Of a DNA stretch of 57,024 nucleotides, positions 1 through 9,188 are shown in pieces. This stretch comes from a bacterium (GTDB lineage Bacteria > Bacillota > Bacilli > Lactobacillales > Streptococcaceae). The notes under the pieces are model-generated. The model was not told the DNA's origin. It did no database searches and saw only the letters and a list, made by a program, of their open reading frames with translations. Positions within the stretch are counted from its first letter, which is position 1, and the number at the start of each line of letters is the position of its first letter. Location of the stretch: positions 1 through 57,024 of the forward strand of contig CAJNCJ010000011.1 of the NCBI GenBank assembly GCA_905221235.1, written 5' to 3'. Position numbers and translations under genes: made by a program.

Positions 1-144
1 TTGTCTGTTTCGTTTGACTTCTTTAGAAACAGTAGTTGGGTCTTTTAGAATGGATTGTCCAATAGCTTTGAAGGTTTTACCGCGCTCTAAGCCTAATTGG
101 ATATCATTACGGTCTGAAAGGGTAAGGTGTTTATGTTTTGTCAT
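1..144 (-). mobile_element. IS30-family transposase, N-terminal part (cut by window edge)
   Basis: The reverse strand reads an open frame from an ATG at 144 to the window edge, 48 residues, starting MTKHKHLTLSDRNDIQLGLE and continuing with a helix-turn-helix stretch (FKAIGQSILKDPTTVSKEVK). This is the typical N-terminal DNA-binding region of IS30-family transposases of streptococci. The rest lies outside the window, so it cannot be judged whether the copy is intact. The element's own end should lie somewhere in 145-260, where I could not fix the terminal repeat. Confidence 0.75.
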
Positions 145-375
145 AGTAGACCTCATTTCTAATTCAAACGTCTCATACTTAATTCCACCATAAAAATCCG
201 TTTTAGACTAATTTCCACTTTGGTCAGGCAAGTGGAAGTTACTTTGAGAAGTTACCTTGCTCGCTTTTTTACCTAGGGAAACGTTTCCTTTGTTTTCAAA
301 TTGCTAAAAAAGTGGTACAATAAAGGGTATCTTACTATTATCTGAATCAACTGATTTGGAGAGAAAGGATTCATT
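145..375. other. Intergenic region between IS30 end and O-antigen-ligase-like gene
   Basis: No gene is seen. It holds an 8-bp inverted repeat TTCCACTT/AAGTGGAA (213-220 and 230-237), which could belong to the IS30 end, a perfect 12-bp palindrome GGAAACGTTTCC (277-288) and the promoter of the next gene. Confidence 0.5.
277..321 (+). promoter_or_regulatory. Promoter with upstream cre-like palindrome
   Basis: The perfect palindrome GGAAACGTTTCC (277-288) has the central CG of LacI/CcpA-type operators. It sits just before a -35-like TTTTCA (293-298); a TACAAT -10 (316-321) with an extended TG motif follows at 17-nt spacing. Control of the downstream gene by CcpA or a LacI-type regulator is an inference. 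Confidence 0.5.
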
Positions 376-1569
376 TTGAAATCAATAGGCTTTATTGAAA
401 AGCTGAAAGGGTTGTCTAGTAAAGAGCTGATTTTATTGGGAATTATCCTGAGTATCTTTTTACCCTTTTATCTTTTTGTAGTTGTATTCTGTTTATATAT
501 TATCAGTTTGATTTTTACAGGGGACATGAAAAGTATTCTTCAGAAAATGGGAGAGCATCCGATGTTGCTTCTTTTTCTTGGTTATAGTACTGTTATATCC
601 GTTTTTGCACAAAATTGGATGGGAGTTGTGGCTTCAGTAGGAATTTTTCTATTTACTGTTTTCTTTTTGCACTATCAGTCGATTTTATCACATAAATTCT
701 TTCGCTTGATTTTGCAGCTCGTCTTATTTGGTAGCGTATTGTCAGCTGCTTTTGCGAGTTTAGAACATTTCCAAATTGTGAAGAAATTCAATTATGCTTT
801 TCTTTCACCCAATATGCAGGTCTGGCATCAGAATCGTGCAGAAGTGACCTTCTTTAATCCTAATTATTATGGAATTATTTGTTGTTTCTGTATCATGATT
901 GCCTTTTATCTGTTTACAACGACCAAGTTGAACTGGTTGAAAGTATTCTGTGTGATTGCAGGCTTTGTGAATCTCTTTGGTTTGAACTTTACTCAAAATC
1001 GAACTGCCTTTCCTGCTATTATCGCTGGAGCAATCATTTATCTCTTTACGACCATTAAAAACTGGAAGGCCTTTTGGCTTAGTATAGGGGTCTTTGCGAT
1101 TGGCTTGAGTTTCCTCTTTTCTAGTGATTTGGGAGTTAGGATGGGGACATTAGACTCTTCTATGGAAGAACGCATTTCTATCTGGGATGCTGGGATGGCC
1201 TTGTTTAAGCAAAATCCTTTTTGGGGTGAAGGGCCATTAACCTATATGCACTCTTATCCTCGGATAAATGCTCCTTATCATGAACATGCACACAGTCTGT
1301 ATATTGACACGATTCTGAGTTACGGAATTGTGGGGACTATTTTATTAGTTTTGTCTTCTGTCGCTCCTGTTCGATTGATGATGGATATGAGTCAGGAGTC
1401 GGGGAAACGTCCGATTATTGGCCTTTATCTATCTTTCCTTACAGTGGTTGCTGTGCACGGAATCTTTGACTTGGCCCTCTTCTGGATTCAGTCAGGTTTT
1501 ATTTTCTTGCTAGTTATGTGCAGTATTCCGTTGGAACATCGAACTTTGGTATCGGACATGACGGATTAA
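376..1569 (+). CDS. O-antigen ligase/polymerase-like membrane protein
   Basis: A 397-residue polytopic membrane protein with about ten hydrophobic segments. Near residues 280-315 it has the Wzy_C-type extracellular loop with conserved His residues (motif YHEHAHSLYIDTILSYG), seen in O-antigen ligases and polysaccharide polymerases. Family members join lipid-linked glycans or other undecaprenyl-linked substrates at the outer face of the membrane; the substrate here is unknown. The start is TTG at 376, placed 6 nt after the AAAGGA ribosome binding site. It is monocistronic, with a terminator directly behind. It is not in a capsule locus in this window, so a cell-wall or glycoprotein role is possible. 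Confidence 0.75.
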   Translation: MKSIGFIEKLKGLSSKELILLGIILSIFLPFYLFVVVFCLYIISLIFTGDMKSILQKMGEHPMLLLFLGYSTVISVFAQNWMGVVASVGIFLFTVFFLHYQSILSHKFFRLILQLVLFGSVLSAAFASLEHFQIVKKFNYAFLSPNMQVWHQNRAEVTFFNPNYYGIICCFCIMIAFYLFTTTKLNWLKVFCVIAGFVNLFGLNFTQNRTAFPAIIAGAIIYLFTTIKNWKAFWLSIGVFAIGLSFLFSSDLGVRMGTLDSSMEERISIWDAGMALFKQNPFWGEGPLTYMHSYPRINAPYHEHAHSLYIDTILSYGIVGTILLVLSSVAPVRLMMDMSQESGKRPIIGLYLSFLTVVAVHGIFDLALFWIQSGFIFLLVMCSIPLEHRTLVSDMTD

Positions 1570-1581
1570 GTTTATAAGTTT

Positions 1582-1613
1582 AAAATCTTCTATCTTGGGT
1601 AGAAGATTTTTTT
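1582..1613 (+). terminator. Rho-independent terminator
   Basis: An 11-bp stem AAAATCTTCTA/TAGAAGATTTT with a 7-nt loop is followed by a T run, directly after the O-antigen-ligase-like gene. Confidence 0.85.
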
Positions 1614-1634
1614 ACTGGGAAAAAATATTTCTAA

Positions 1635-1698
1635 ATCGAAATAGTTGACAGTTGGAACGATGAGTGTTACAATTGTTTTGTTCTTTTCGATATCGAAA
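1635..1698 (+). promoter_or_regulatory. Promoter and MarR-type operator
   Basis: TTGACA (1645-1650), a 17-nt spacer and TACAAT (1668-1673) form a near-consensus promoter. A perfect 14-bp palindrome TTTCGATATCGAAA (1685-1698) lies between the promoter and the marR start, and a half-site ATCGAAAT (1635-1642) lies just before the -35. The layout suits autoregulation by the MarR protein encoded next. Confidence 0.75.
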
Positions 1699-1713
1699 TA
1701 AATTGGAGGTGTT

Positions 1714-2157
1714 ATGAAAGATAGTCATTTGCTAGCCCATCATATTCGTTTGCTGAATGGGCGGATTTTTCAAAAGTTACTGAGCCAAGACCCTGAGGCT
1801 CTTTATCGGAGTGAGCAGGGAAAGATTTTAGCGGTTTTATGGAATAGTGAAACAGGCTGTGCAACTGCGACAGATATTGCGCTTGCGACAGGGCTTGCTA
1901 ATAATACGCTGACGACGATGATTAAAAAACTAGAGGAATAAAATCTTGTAACTATTAGTCCATGTGGAGAAGATAAGCGTAAGAAGTATTTGGTTTTAAC
2001 AGAGTTGGGACAGTCTCAGAAAGAAGTGGGGCAACGTGTCAGTCAGAAATTGGATACGATCTTTTACAAAGGATTTTCAGAGGAAGAAATTCGGCAGTTT
2101 GAAGCCTTTCAAGAAAGGATTTTGGCAAATCTGAAAGAGAAGGAAAATGAGGTTTAA
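1714..2157 (+). pseudogene. MarR-family regulator, broken by an in-frame stop
   Basis: The frame starting at the ATG at 1714 (ribosome binding site GGAGG) encodes a MarR winged-helix protein but stops at codon 76 (TAA, 1939-1941) after MIKKLEE. The same frame continues without a shift as NLVTISPCGEDKRKKYLVLT, the wing and C-terminal helices, up to a TAA at 2155-2157. The intact product would have about 147 residues, normal for MarR. The stop falls where MarR proteins have a residue before LV, so one base change (for example CAA to TAA) explains it. Only a 75-residue fragment lacking the wing and half of the dimer interface would be made. It heads the operon with the SnoaL-like gene and the betaine/choline transporter, which it probably repressed. 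Confidence 0.85.
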
Positions 2158-2160
2158 ATC

Positions 2161-2925
2161 ATGTCAAAACAAGTGAAAAATGCTCATAACCTATACATTC
2201 ATGCTATTCAAGATGGACGAGTTGCTGAGGCTCAGGCCCAGTCTGTAGGGGATACTTATATCCAACATTCGACAGGAGTGCCTGACGGAAAAGAAGGGTT
2301 TGCGGCCTTCTTTGCAAATTTCTTTGAGCGTTATCCCGAGCGTCAGATGAAAATTGTTCGCACCATTGAAGACGGCAATCTGGTCTTTGTTCATGTTCAT
2401 CAATATTTGAATGGTGGGGAAGCTCAATGGGTGACGACAGATACTTTCCGTTCAGATGAGAATGGACGTATCGTGGAGCATTGGGATGTTATTGACTACT
2501 ATCGAACGCCTGAAAATGGACAATTAGACCAGATCTTTGGAGATTTTGAAATCAAGGATTTGGACAAAACAGCAGAAAATAAAAAGTTGGTTCGCCGTTT
2601 CTTGATAGAAATTTTTCAAAATGGGGAACTGGAGCAGTGGAGTGATTATGTGGCAGACGATTTGATGCAGCATAATCATGAGATTGGACAAGGAAGTGCT
2701 ACTTATAAAAACTATGTGGCTGAACATGGTGTCACTTTTGACTTTGTTTTCCAACTCTTAGGACAAGGAAACTACGTAGTTAGCTATGGTCAGACTCAGA
2801 TTGATGGCCTTGCTTATGCCCAGTACGATATCTTCCGACTAGAAAACGGGAAAATTGTGGAGCATTGGGACAATAAGGAAGTTATGCCTAAGGTAGAAGA
2901 CTTGACCAATCGAGGAAAGTTTTAA
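2161..2925 (+). CDS. Two-domain SnoaL-like (NTF2-fold) protein
   Basis: A 254-residue soluble protein built from two similar halves of about 125 residues. Each half ends with the SnoaL signature (residues near 105: NGRIVEHWDVIDYY; near 235: NGKIVEHWDNKEVMP). The NTF2 fold forms a pocket that can bind or isomerise small molecules; the substrate is unknown. It starts 3 bases after the broken marR frame and 14 bases before the transporter ATPase gene, so it is co-transcribed with them. A role linked to the transported quaternary amine or to stress is only an inference from context. Confidence 0.75.
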   Translation: MSKQVKNAHNLYIHAIQDGRVAEAQAQSVGDTYIQHSTGVPDGKEGFAAFFANFFERYPERQMKIVRTIEDGNLVFVHVHQYLNGGEAQWVTTDTFRSDENGRIVEHWDVIDYYRTPENGQLDQIFGDFEIKDLDKTAENKKLVRRFLIEIFQNGELEQWSDYVADDLMQHNHEIGQGSATYKNYVAEHGVTFDFVFQLLGQGNYVVSYGQTQIDGLAYAQYDIFRLENGKIVEHWDNKEVMPKVEDLTNRGKF

Positions 2926-2939
2926 ATTGAGGACAAAGA

Positions 2940-5181
<2,242 letters not shown>

Positions 5182-5228
5182 TTTGAAAATGTCAAACTCA
5201 ACTTTGTTAAACGACCATATAGAAAACT

Positions 5229-5256
5229 GCTCAGATAACGTTGTCTGGGCTTTTTT
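5229..5256 (+). terminator. Rho-independent terminator
   Basis: A stem GCTCAGA/TCTGGGC with an 8-nt loop and six T residues closes the betaine/choline operon. Confidence 0.8.
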
Positions 5257-5340
5257 GGTGTTAGAATTAATGATTTTCATTTTTAAATGGAAAATAAGAG
5301 GAAATTTTTAGGATTTTCTAAAATTTTACTGTAAATACAC

Positions 5341-5368
5341 TTGACTATTCACAAAATAGGTGTATAAT
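5341..5368 (+). promoter_or_regulatory. Promoter of the ECF cassette
   Basis: TTGACT (5341-5346), a 16-nt spacer and a perfect TATAAT (5363-5368). Transcription from here gives a leader of roughly 145 nt before the S-component gene. Confidence 0.75.
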
Positions 5369-5392
5369 GTGTTGTGAACTACTTAACAAATA

Positions 5393-5500
5393 AAGATTTC
5401 CAGCTCATGTCGACTAAGGATGGAAATCTTGTGTATAGACAGTTCAGTAGATATATAATAGAGCGTTGCGTCCGAAAGTCTATCCAGACACGGCTCTTTA
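5393..5500 (+). promoter_or_regulatory. Structured leader RNA, candidate riboswitch
   Basis: A perfect 10-bp stem (AAGATTTCCA 5393-5402 with TGGAAATCTT 5421-5430) encloses an 18-nt loop. A second domain follows: ATAGAC (5435-5440) pairs with GTCTAT (5478-5483), extended by GTGT (5431-5434) with ACAC (5488-5491). AGAGC (5460-5464), inside that loop, pairs with GCTCT (5493-5497) outside it. The interleaved order makes a pseudoknot shortly before the ribosome binding site (5509-5514), which suggests translational control. I could not match it to a riboswitch class I know; the position before a transporter gene supports metabolite sensing. Pairings were found by eye only. Confidence 0.5.
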
Positions 5501-5519
5501 AAAACAAAAGGAGAAGATT

Positions 5520-6122
5520 ATGAAAACAGAACCGATTCATCGTACCAGTATGTGGAAATTTAAGTTAAGTGCTGCCACCATGACTTTGATTCCCGCTGCC
5601 GTGGGGATTAACTATGTTGCCAAAGCCTTGGCGGAGGGGTTAAAGTTGCCCGTTTGGCTGGGGTCTTTGGGAACCTTTCTTACCAGCATGTTGGCTGGGC
5701 CGGTTGCCGGTGCCATTAGTGGTTTCATCAACAACGTGATCTATGGGCTGACCTTATCGCCAATTTCAACCGTGTATGCGATTACCAGCATCGGAATTGG
5801 GATTGCTGTCGGAGTTTTGCACGCCAATGGGTGGTTCTCGTCAGCGCGACGAGTATTTGTTTCTGCTATTATTATTGCCATCGTTTCAGCTGTCATTTCA
5901 ACGCCACTCAACGTCATCTTTTGGGGTGGTCAGACCGGTATTGCTTGGGGTGACTCATTGTTTGCGGTAATGGTCGCCAATCATGCACCAGTGTGGCTGG
6001 CCTCATTTACCGATGAGTTTGTCTTGGATATTTTGGATAAAGTCTGTGTGGCCTACCTGGCATTCTTCATCTATCGTCAGCTGCCGAAGCGGATGGTGCA
6101 CTTCTTTAGCTATGATAAATGA
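5520..6122 (+). CDS. ECF transporter substrate-binding S component
   Basis: A 200-residue integral membrane protein with about six hydrophobic segments. The glycine/alanine-rich stretch GTFLTSMLAGPVAGAISGFI near residues 60-80 is typical of ECF S components. S components bind a vitamin or related small ligand and dock on the EcfT/EcfA module encoded directly downstream. The ligand cannot be assigned from the sequence. The gene has a good ribosome binding site (AAGGAG) and overlaps the next start (ATGA). Base composition is clearly richer in G+C than the flanks, which points to transfer, possibly from a lactobacillus-like source. Confidence 0.75.
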   Translation: MKTEPIHRTSMWKFKLSAATMTLIPAAVGINYVAKALAEGLKLPVWLGSLGTFLTSMLAGPVAGAISGFINNVIYGLTLSPISTVYAITSIGIGIAVGVLHANGWFSSARRVFVSAIIIAIVSAVISTPLNVIFWGGQTGIAWGDSLFAVMVANHAPVWLASFTDEFVLDILDKVCVAYLAFFIYRQLPKRMVHFFSYDK

Positions 6123-6913
6123 TGACTGATAAAACATTGATTTCTGGAGCGCCACGGGTCAAGCTCAAGTGGTATCAGGTGATCGATCCGATTACTAAGC
6201 TCTTGTTCATCTTGGACATGACGTTGTTGAGCTTTGCCAGTATGAATTTATTGCTTCAGGCCGGATTAATTCTTGTCGCAACACTGCTATTGTTATTTTC
6301 CAAATTGAGTTCTACCACCTTTAAGGCGCTGGGATTCAGCCTGTTTCTGATTTGCACCATGCTGATCATCCAAGGGTTATTTTACAGTCGGAATCAAACT
6401 GTGCTGTTTTCTGTGCTTGGGGTTTCGTTCTACAAAGAAGGCCTGATTTACGCCACCACTCTGGGTTGTCGAGTATTGGTGATTATTTTGACCAGTGGCT
6501 TTTTTATGGTGACCACGAGTATTTCAGAAAACGCGGCCTATTTGGAACTGTCCGGATTGTCTTATAAAACCGTCTACGTTCTGATGTCGGTGTGTTATAT
6601 TTTGCCGGAAATGATGCGCAATATGCGGAAAATCCAGCAGGCGCAAAAAGTTCGCGGAACCAATCCGCAAAAAACGTTGATTCAGAAATTAAAGTCAGTC
6701 CTGCCGGTTCTAATTCCATTGGTGATTAAGACCTTGGATCAATCGATGACGCGGTCGATTTCTCTCCAACTGAGAGGTTTTGATAATCTCAACCGGACTG
6801 TCAGAACCTCCCAGCGCGTGTATCGCCTGTCGCGGACGCTGCACATTGGTCTGACTGGATTGGCAATTTTATTGATTGGGTGGAAGATATGGACGAAGAT
6901 AAACGGATTGTAA
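6119..6913 (+). CDS. ECF transporter transmembrane component EcfT
   Basis: A 264-residue membrane protein. It has N-terminal hydrophobic segments, a cytoplasmic helical region holding two Arg-Gly coupling motifs (KVRG near residue 178 and LQLRGFD near residue 219), and a final membrane segment. These motifs are what EcfT uses to dock into the grooves of the two ATPases. The start overlaps the S-component stop (ATGATGA) and the end overlaps the first ATPase gene. It probably serves only the S component of this cassette (dedicated, group I arrangement), since all four genes are linked. Confidence 0.8.
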   Translation: MMTDKTLISGAPRVKLKWYQVIDPITKLLFILDMTLLSFASMNLLLQAGLILVATLLLLFSKLSSTTFKALGFSLFLICTMLIIQGLFYSRNQTVLFSVLGVSFYKEGLIYATTLGCRVLVIILTSGFFMVTTSISENAAYLELSGLSYKTVYVLMSVCYILPEMMRNMRKIQQAQKVRGTNPQKTLIQKLKSVLPVLIPLVIKTLDQSMTRSISLQLRGFDNLNRTVRTSQRVYRLSRTLHIGLTGLAILLIGWKIWTKINGL

Positions 6914-7725
6914 TTGAAAATTTGACCACCCGTTATCCGGGTACTGAGCAACCACAACTGCGTCAGATTAACGCGGAGGTTCATACCGGCCAGGTGGTTG
7001 GGATTATCGGGAATAGCCACTCCGGCAAATCGACTTTGTGCCGTGTGCTGGCAGGGGTCATTCCCAAAATTGTGTCTGCTGAGATTGAGGGCGATTGGCA
7101 CATGTTTGGCCAGCGAGTGTCCGACAATTGGCCCGTTTATAATGCCATGAATGGAGTTGTACTGCAAAATCCAGCTGGCCAACTAAGCGGGTTGGCAGAC
7201 ACGGTTGCCGATGAAATCGCCTTTGACTTGATTAATCAGGGAATGGCTGAAGGACTGATTCAAAAACGGGTTGAAGAAGTTGCCGCGCAAATGGGGCTGA
7301 TTGAACAGCTGAATTTGCGTCCCGAGAGCCTTTCCGGTGGTCAGATCCAGCGGTTGGCAATTGCCACGGCGATTGTGGCTAATCCGGCTGTTTTGATTAT
7401 GGATGATCCGACCAGTGAGATGGATCCCCTTGGCCGCCGGCAATTTTTCCAATGGCTGGCCCAAGTCAAAGAGACGACTGTCTTCATTGTCACCAGTGAA
7501 ATTGACGATTTGTGCGAAGTCGCCGACGTTGTGTGGGTGCTGCACGAGGGTCAAATGGTAGCCCAGGGCAGGCCGGGTGAGGTGTTTAATCATTTGGCAG
7601 CTGACTGGCAGATTCCAGCCCCGACAATCCAGCAACTTGCTCAAAAAATGGATTGGCACTTGGCTGATGGCCGGTATCCGGTGAATTACGCTGATCTGAA
7701 GGAGGTTCGTTATGCCCACAATTGA
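6889..7725 (+). CDS. ECF transporter ATPase, degenerate Walker B and H-loop
   Basis: About 278 residues, ABC ATPase. Walker A is GNSHSGKST, the Q-loop region is VVLQNPAGQLSG and the signature LSGGQ is intact. Walker B reads VLIMDDPTS, so the catalytic Glu is Asp, and the switch His is replaced by Ser (FIVTSEIDDL). With the partner's altered signature this makes one of the two composite ATP sites look catalytically poor. The ATG at 6889 is chosen; a GTG at 6880 is also possible. The start lies inside the end of ecfT and the last codons overlap the next ATPase start. Confidence 0.8.
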   Translation: MDEDKRIVIENLTTRYPGTEQPQLRQINAEVHTGQVVGIIGNSHSGKSTLCRVLAGVIPKIVSAEIEGDWHMFGQRVSDNWPVYNAMNGVVLQNPAGQLSGLADTVADEIAFDLINQGMAEGLIQKRVEEVAAQMGLIEQLNLRPESLSGGQIQRLAIATAIVANPAVLIMDDPTSEMDPLGRRQFFQWLAQVKETTVFIVTSEIDDLCEVADVVWVLHEGQMVAQGRPGEVFNHLAADWQIPAPTIQQLAQKMDWHLADGRYPVNYADLKEVRYAHN

Positions 7726-8512
7726 ACTGAGCCACCTGACGTTCACTTATCCGGAACGGTCCTTTAGCTTGGATGTTGAAGACAAACACTTCGCCGATCC
7801 GATGGTGGCGATTGTCGGCCAAAATGGTGCCGGCAAATCAACGCTCTTCAAATTGTTGACGGGCTTGCTGACACCACAAACCGGTGTGATTAAGATCGAT
7901 GGAGAAAATTTTAATGATCTTAAACCAGTCGAAAAGTTACTGAAGGTTGGGATTGCTTTTCAGAATCCTGACGATCAGCTTTTCAACCCGACCGTTCAAC
8001 GAGAGGTGGAGTGGAATGTCGCGCAGGTCATGGATGACCACGACACGATTACGAGGCGGGCTTTAGCGGCTCTAAAAAGAGTTGGCTTGGATGATAAAAC
8101 AGCTGAAAGTCCATATGACCTGTCATTGTCGGAACGCAAGCTGTTGAGCGTTGCCACAGTTTTGGCAGTGGATCCGGCGATTTATTTATTTGATGAGCCG
8201 ATGATGTCGCTTGATTGGGAAAGCCGGCGCAAGTTGACCGCAATTTTCCATCAGTTGGCTGATTCGGGCCACCAAGTTGTGACCATCACCCATGACATGG
8301 ATTGGGTCGCCGCCGAGTTTGAGTCGGTGTATGTTATGGAACACGGGAAGTTTGGCTTCGCCGGCAGTCCACGGGAATTGTTCAGCAATCACGAACTTGT
8401 CCAGCGAGTGGGATTACTACCACCGCGGATTATGGACATAGCGGAGTCGCTGGGTGATTCACAGACATATTTATCGGTTAATGATTATTGCCAGAAAAAT
8501 CGAGATGTATAG
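7712..8512 (+). CDS. ECF transporter ATPase, degenerate signature motif
   Basis: 266 residues, ABC ATPase. Walker A is GQNGAGKST, the ECF-type Q-helix is FQNPDDQLF, Walker B is IYLFDEP with the catalytic Glu, and the switch His is in ITHDMD. The signature, however, reads LSLSE instead of LSGGQ/E. The canonical half of this protein therefore pairs with the intact LSGGQ of the upstream ATPase. A strong ribosome binding site AAGGAGG lies 5 nt before the ATG, inside the upstream gene. It is the last gene of the cassette. Confidence 0.85.
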   Translation: MPTIELSHLTFTYPERSFSLDVEDKHFADPMVAIVGQNGAGKSTLFKLLTGLLTPQTGVIKIDGENFNDLKPVEKLLKVGIAFQNPDDQLFNPTVQREVEWNVAQVMDDHDTITRRALAALKRVGLDDKTAESPYDLSLSERKLLSVATVLAVDPAIYLFDEPMMSLDWESRRKLTAIFHQLADSGHQVVTITHDMDWVAAEFESVYVMEHGKFGFAGSPRELFSNHELVQRVGLLPPRIMDIAESLGDSQTYLSVNDYCQKNRDV

Positions 8513-8513
8513 A

Positions 8514-8589
8514 AAAAGTCACCTCTGCGGGTTTTCCAGGTTGAAGGATTAACTTCAGCTTCTGGCAAGCACTCACATGGGTGACTTTT
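8514..8589 (+). terminator. Long-range hairpin closing the ECF cassette
   Basis: AAAAGTCACC (8514-8523) and GGTGACTTTT (8580-8589) form a perfect 10-bp stem beginning right at the end of the last ATPase gene, with a 56-nt interior that has its own weaker pairings. Ending in TTTTGTGTTT, it could terminate transcription. It could also be a boundary repeat of the inserted segment. Confidence 0.5.
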
Positions 8590-8781
8590 GTGTTTAATAA
8601 CGTTTCATGATCATCGGGTGTTTCCTCAGATCACTCGGTTTGATTTTACTTTGTTTCATGGTCATAATCATATACCATTTCTTTTGGATTTTTTGTTTGA
8701 CTAATACAAAATAGGTCTTCATAGGTCTTCGCATTTTTAGCGCCCATTAGGATCATCAGTATAATTTTCTGAATTAGGAGA
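8590..8781. other. Junction region between ECF cassette and pnuC remnant
   Basis: About 190 bases with no open frame or recognisable gene. It lies between the closing hairpin of the ECF cassette and the first in-frame PnuC-like codons, so the breakpoint of the insertion or deletion should be here. Confidence 0.4.
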
Positions 8782-9036
8782 CTGTCCCATCACTATTCGA
8801 ACTTCGTCTCCCAACTTACGCTGTTCCTATTCAATGGTGTAGGGCAAATCCTCATGACAGCTGTTTACCGTGAACAGTGGATATTCTGGGCTGCTACTAA
8901 TGTCTTTTCAATCTATCTCTGGTGGGGAGAAAGCCTGCAAATCCAAGGGAAATACTTGATTTATCTCATTAACAGTCTAGTTGGTTGGTACCAGTGGAGC
9001 AAGGCAGCTAAGCAGAATACGGATTTATCTAACTAG
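8782..9036 (+). pseudogene. pnuC: pnuC remnant (C-terminal part of nicotinamide riboside transporter)
   Basis: An open frame ending at 9036 encodes about 80 residues of a PnuC C-terminus, with NGVGQILMTAVYREQW followed by IFWAATNVFSIYLWW and LIYLINSLVGWYQW. The aromatic, tryptophan-rich helices are typical of PnuC vitamin transporters. The N-terminal two thirds are missing; the sequence upstream becomes unrelated near the ECF cassette. An ATG at 8854 would give 60 residues, too short to form a transporter. I read it as a gene truncated when the cassette arrived. Confidence 0.8.
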
Positions 9037-9098
9037 GAAAAGATGTTTTAGGTTTTGGGATAAAACAGATAGAGTTGATAATCAAGGATTTATATTAT

Positions 9099-9128
9099 GA
9101 AAAAGAGGATCGGCGGATCCTCTTTTCT
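9099..9128. terminator. Bidirectional terminator
   Basis: AAAAAGAGGATC and GATCCTCTTTT form a stem flanked by A and T runs between the pnuC remnant and the convergent sczA gene. Confidence 0.75.
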
Positions 9129-9188
9129 TGTTGAAAAGATAAAAAACTTACTAGCCTAGAAATAAGGTAACTGAGTTCTACTCTGTAT

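Noticed and set aside
2191..2427. Reverse-strand open frame inside the SnoaL-like gene
   Set aside because: It lies wholly within a well-supported forward gene, has no ribosome binding site and no recognisable product.
7183..7746. 187-codon reverse frame opposite the first ECF ATPase
   Set aside because: Long frames on the opposite strand are expected in G+C-richer coding DNA; the forward ABC motifs are unmistakable and the reverse product resembles nothing.
8037..8589. CRISPR array or phage/defence island in the cassette region
   Set aside because: No regularly spaced repeats, integrase, cas or restriction genes were found; the cassette genes are transporter genes only.
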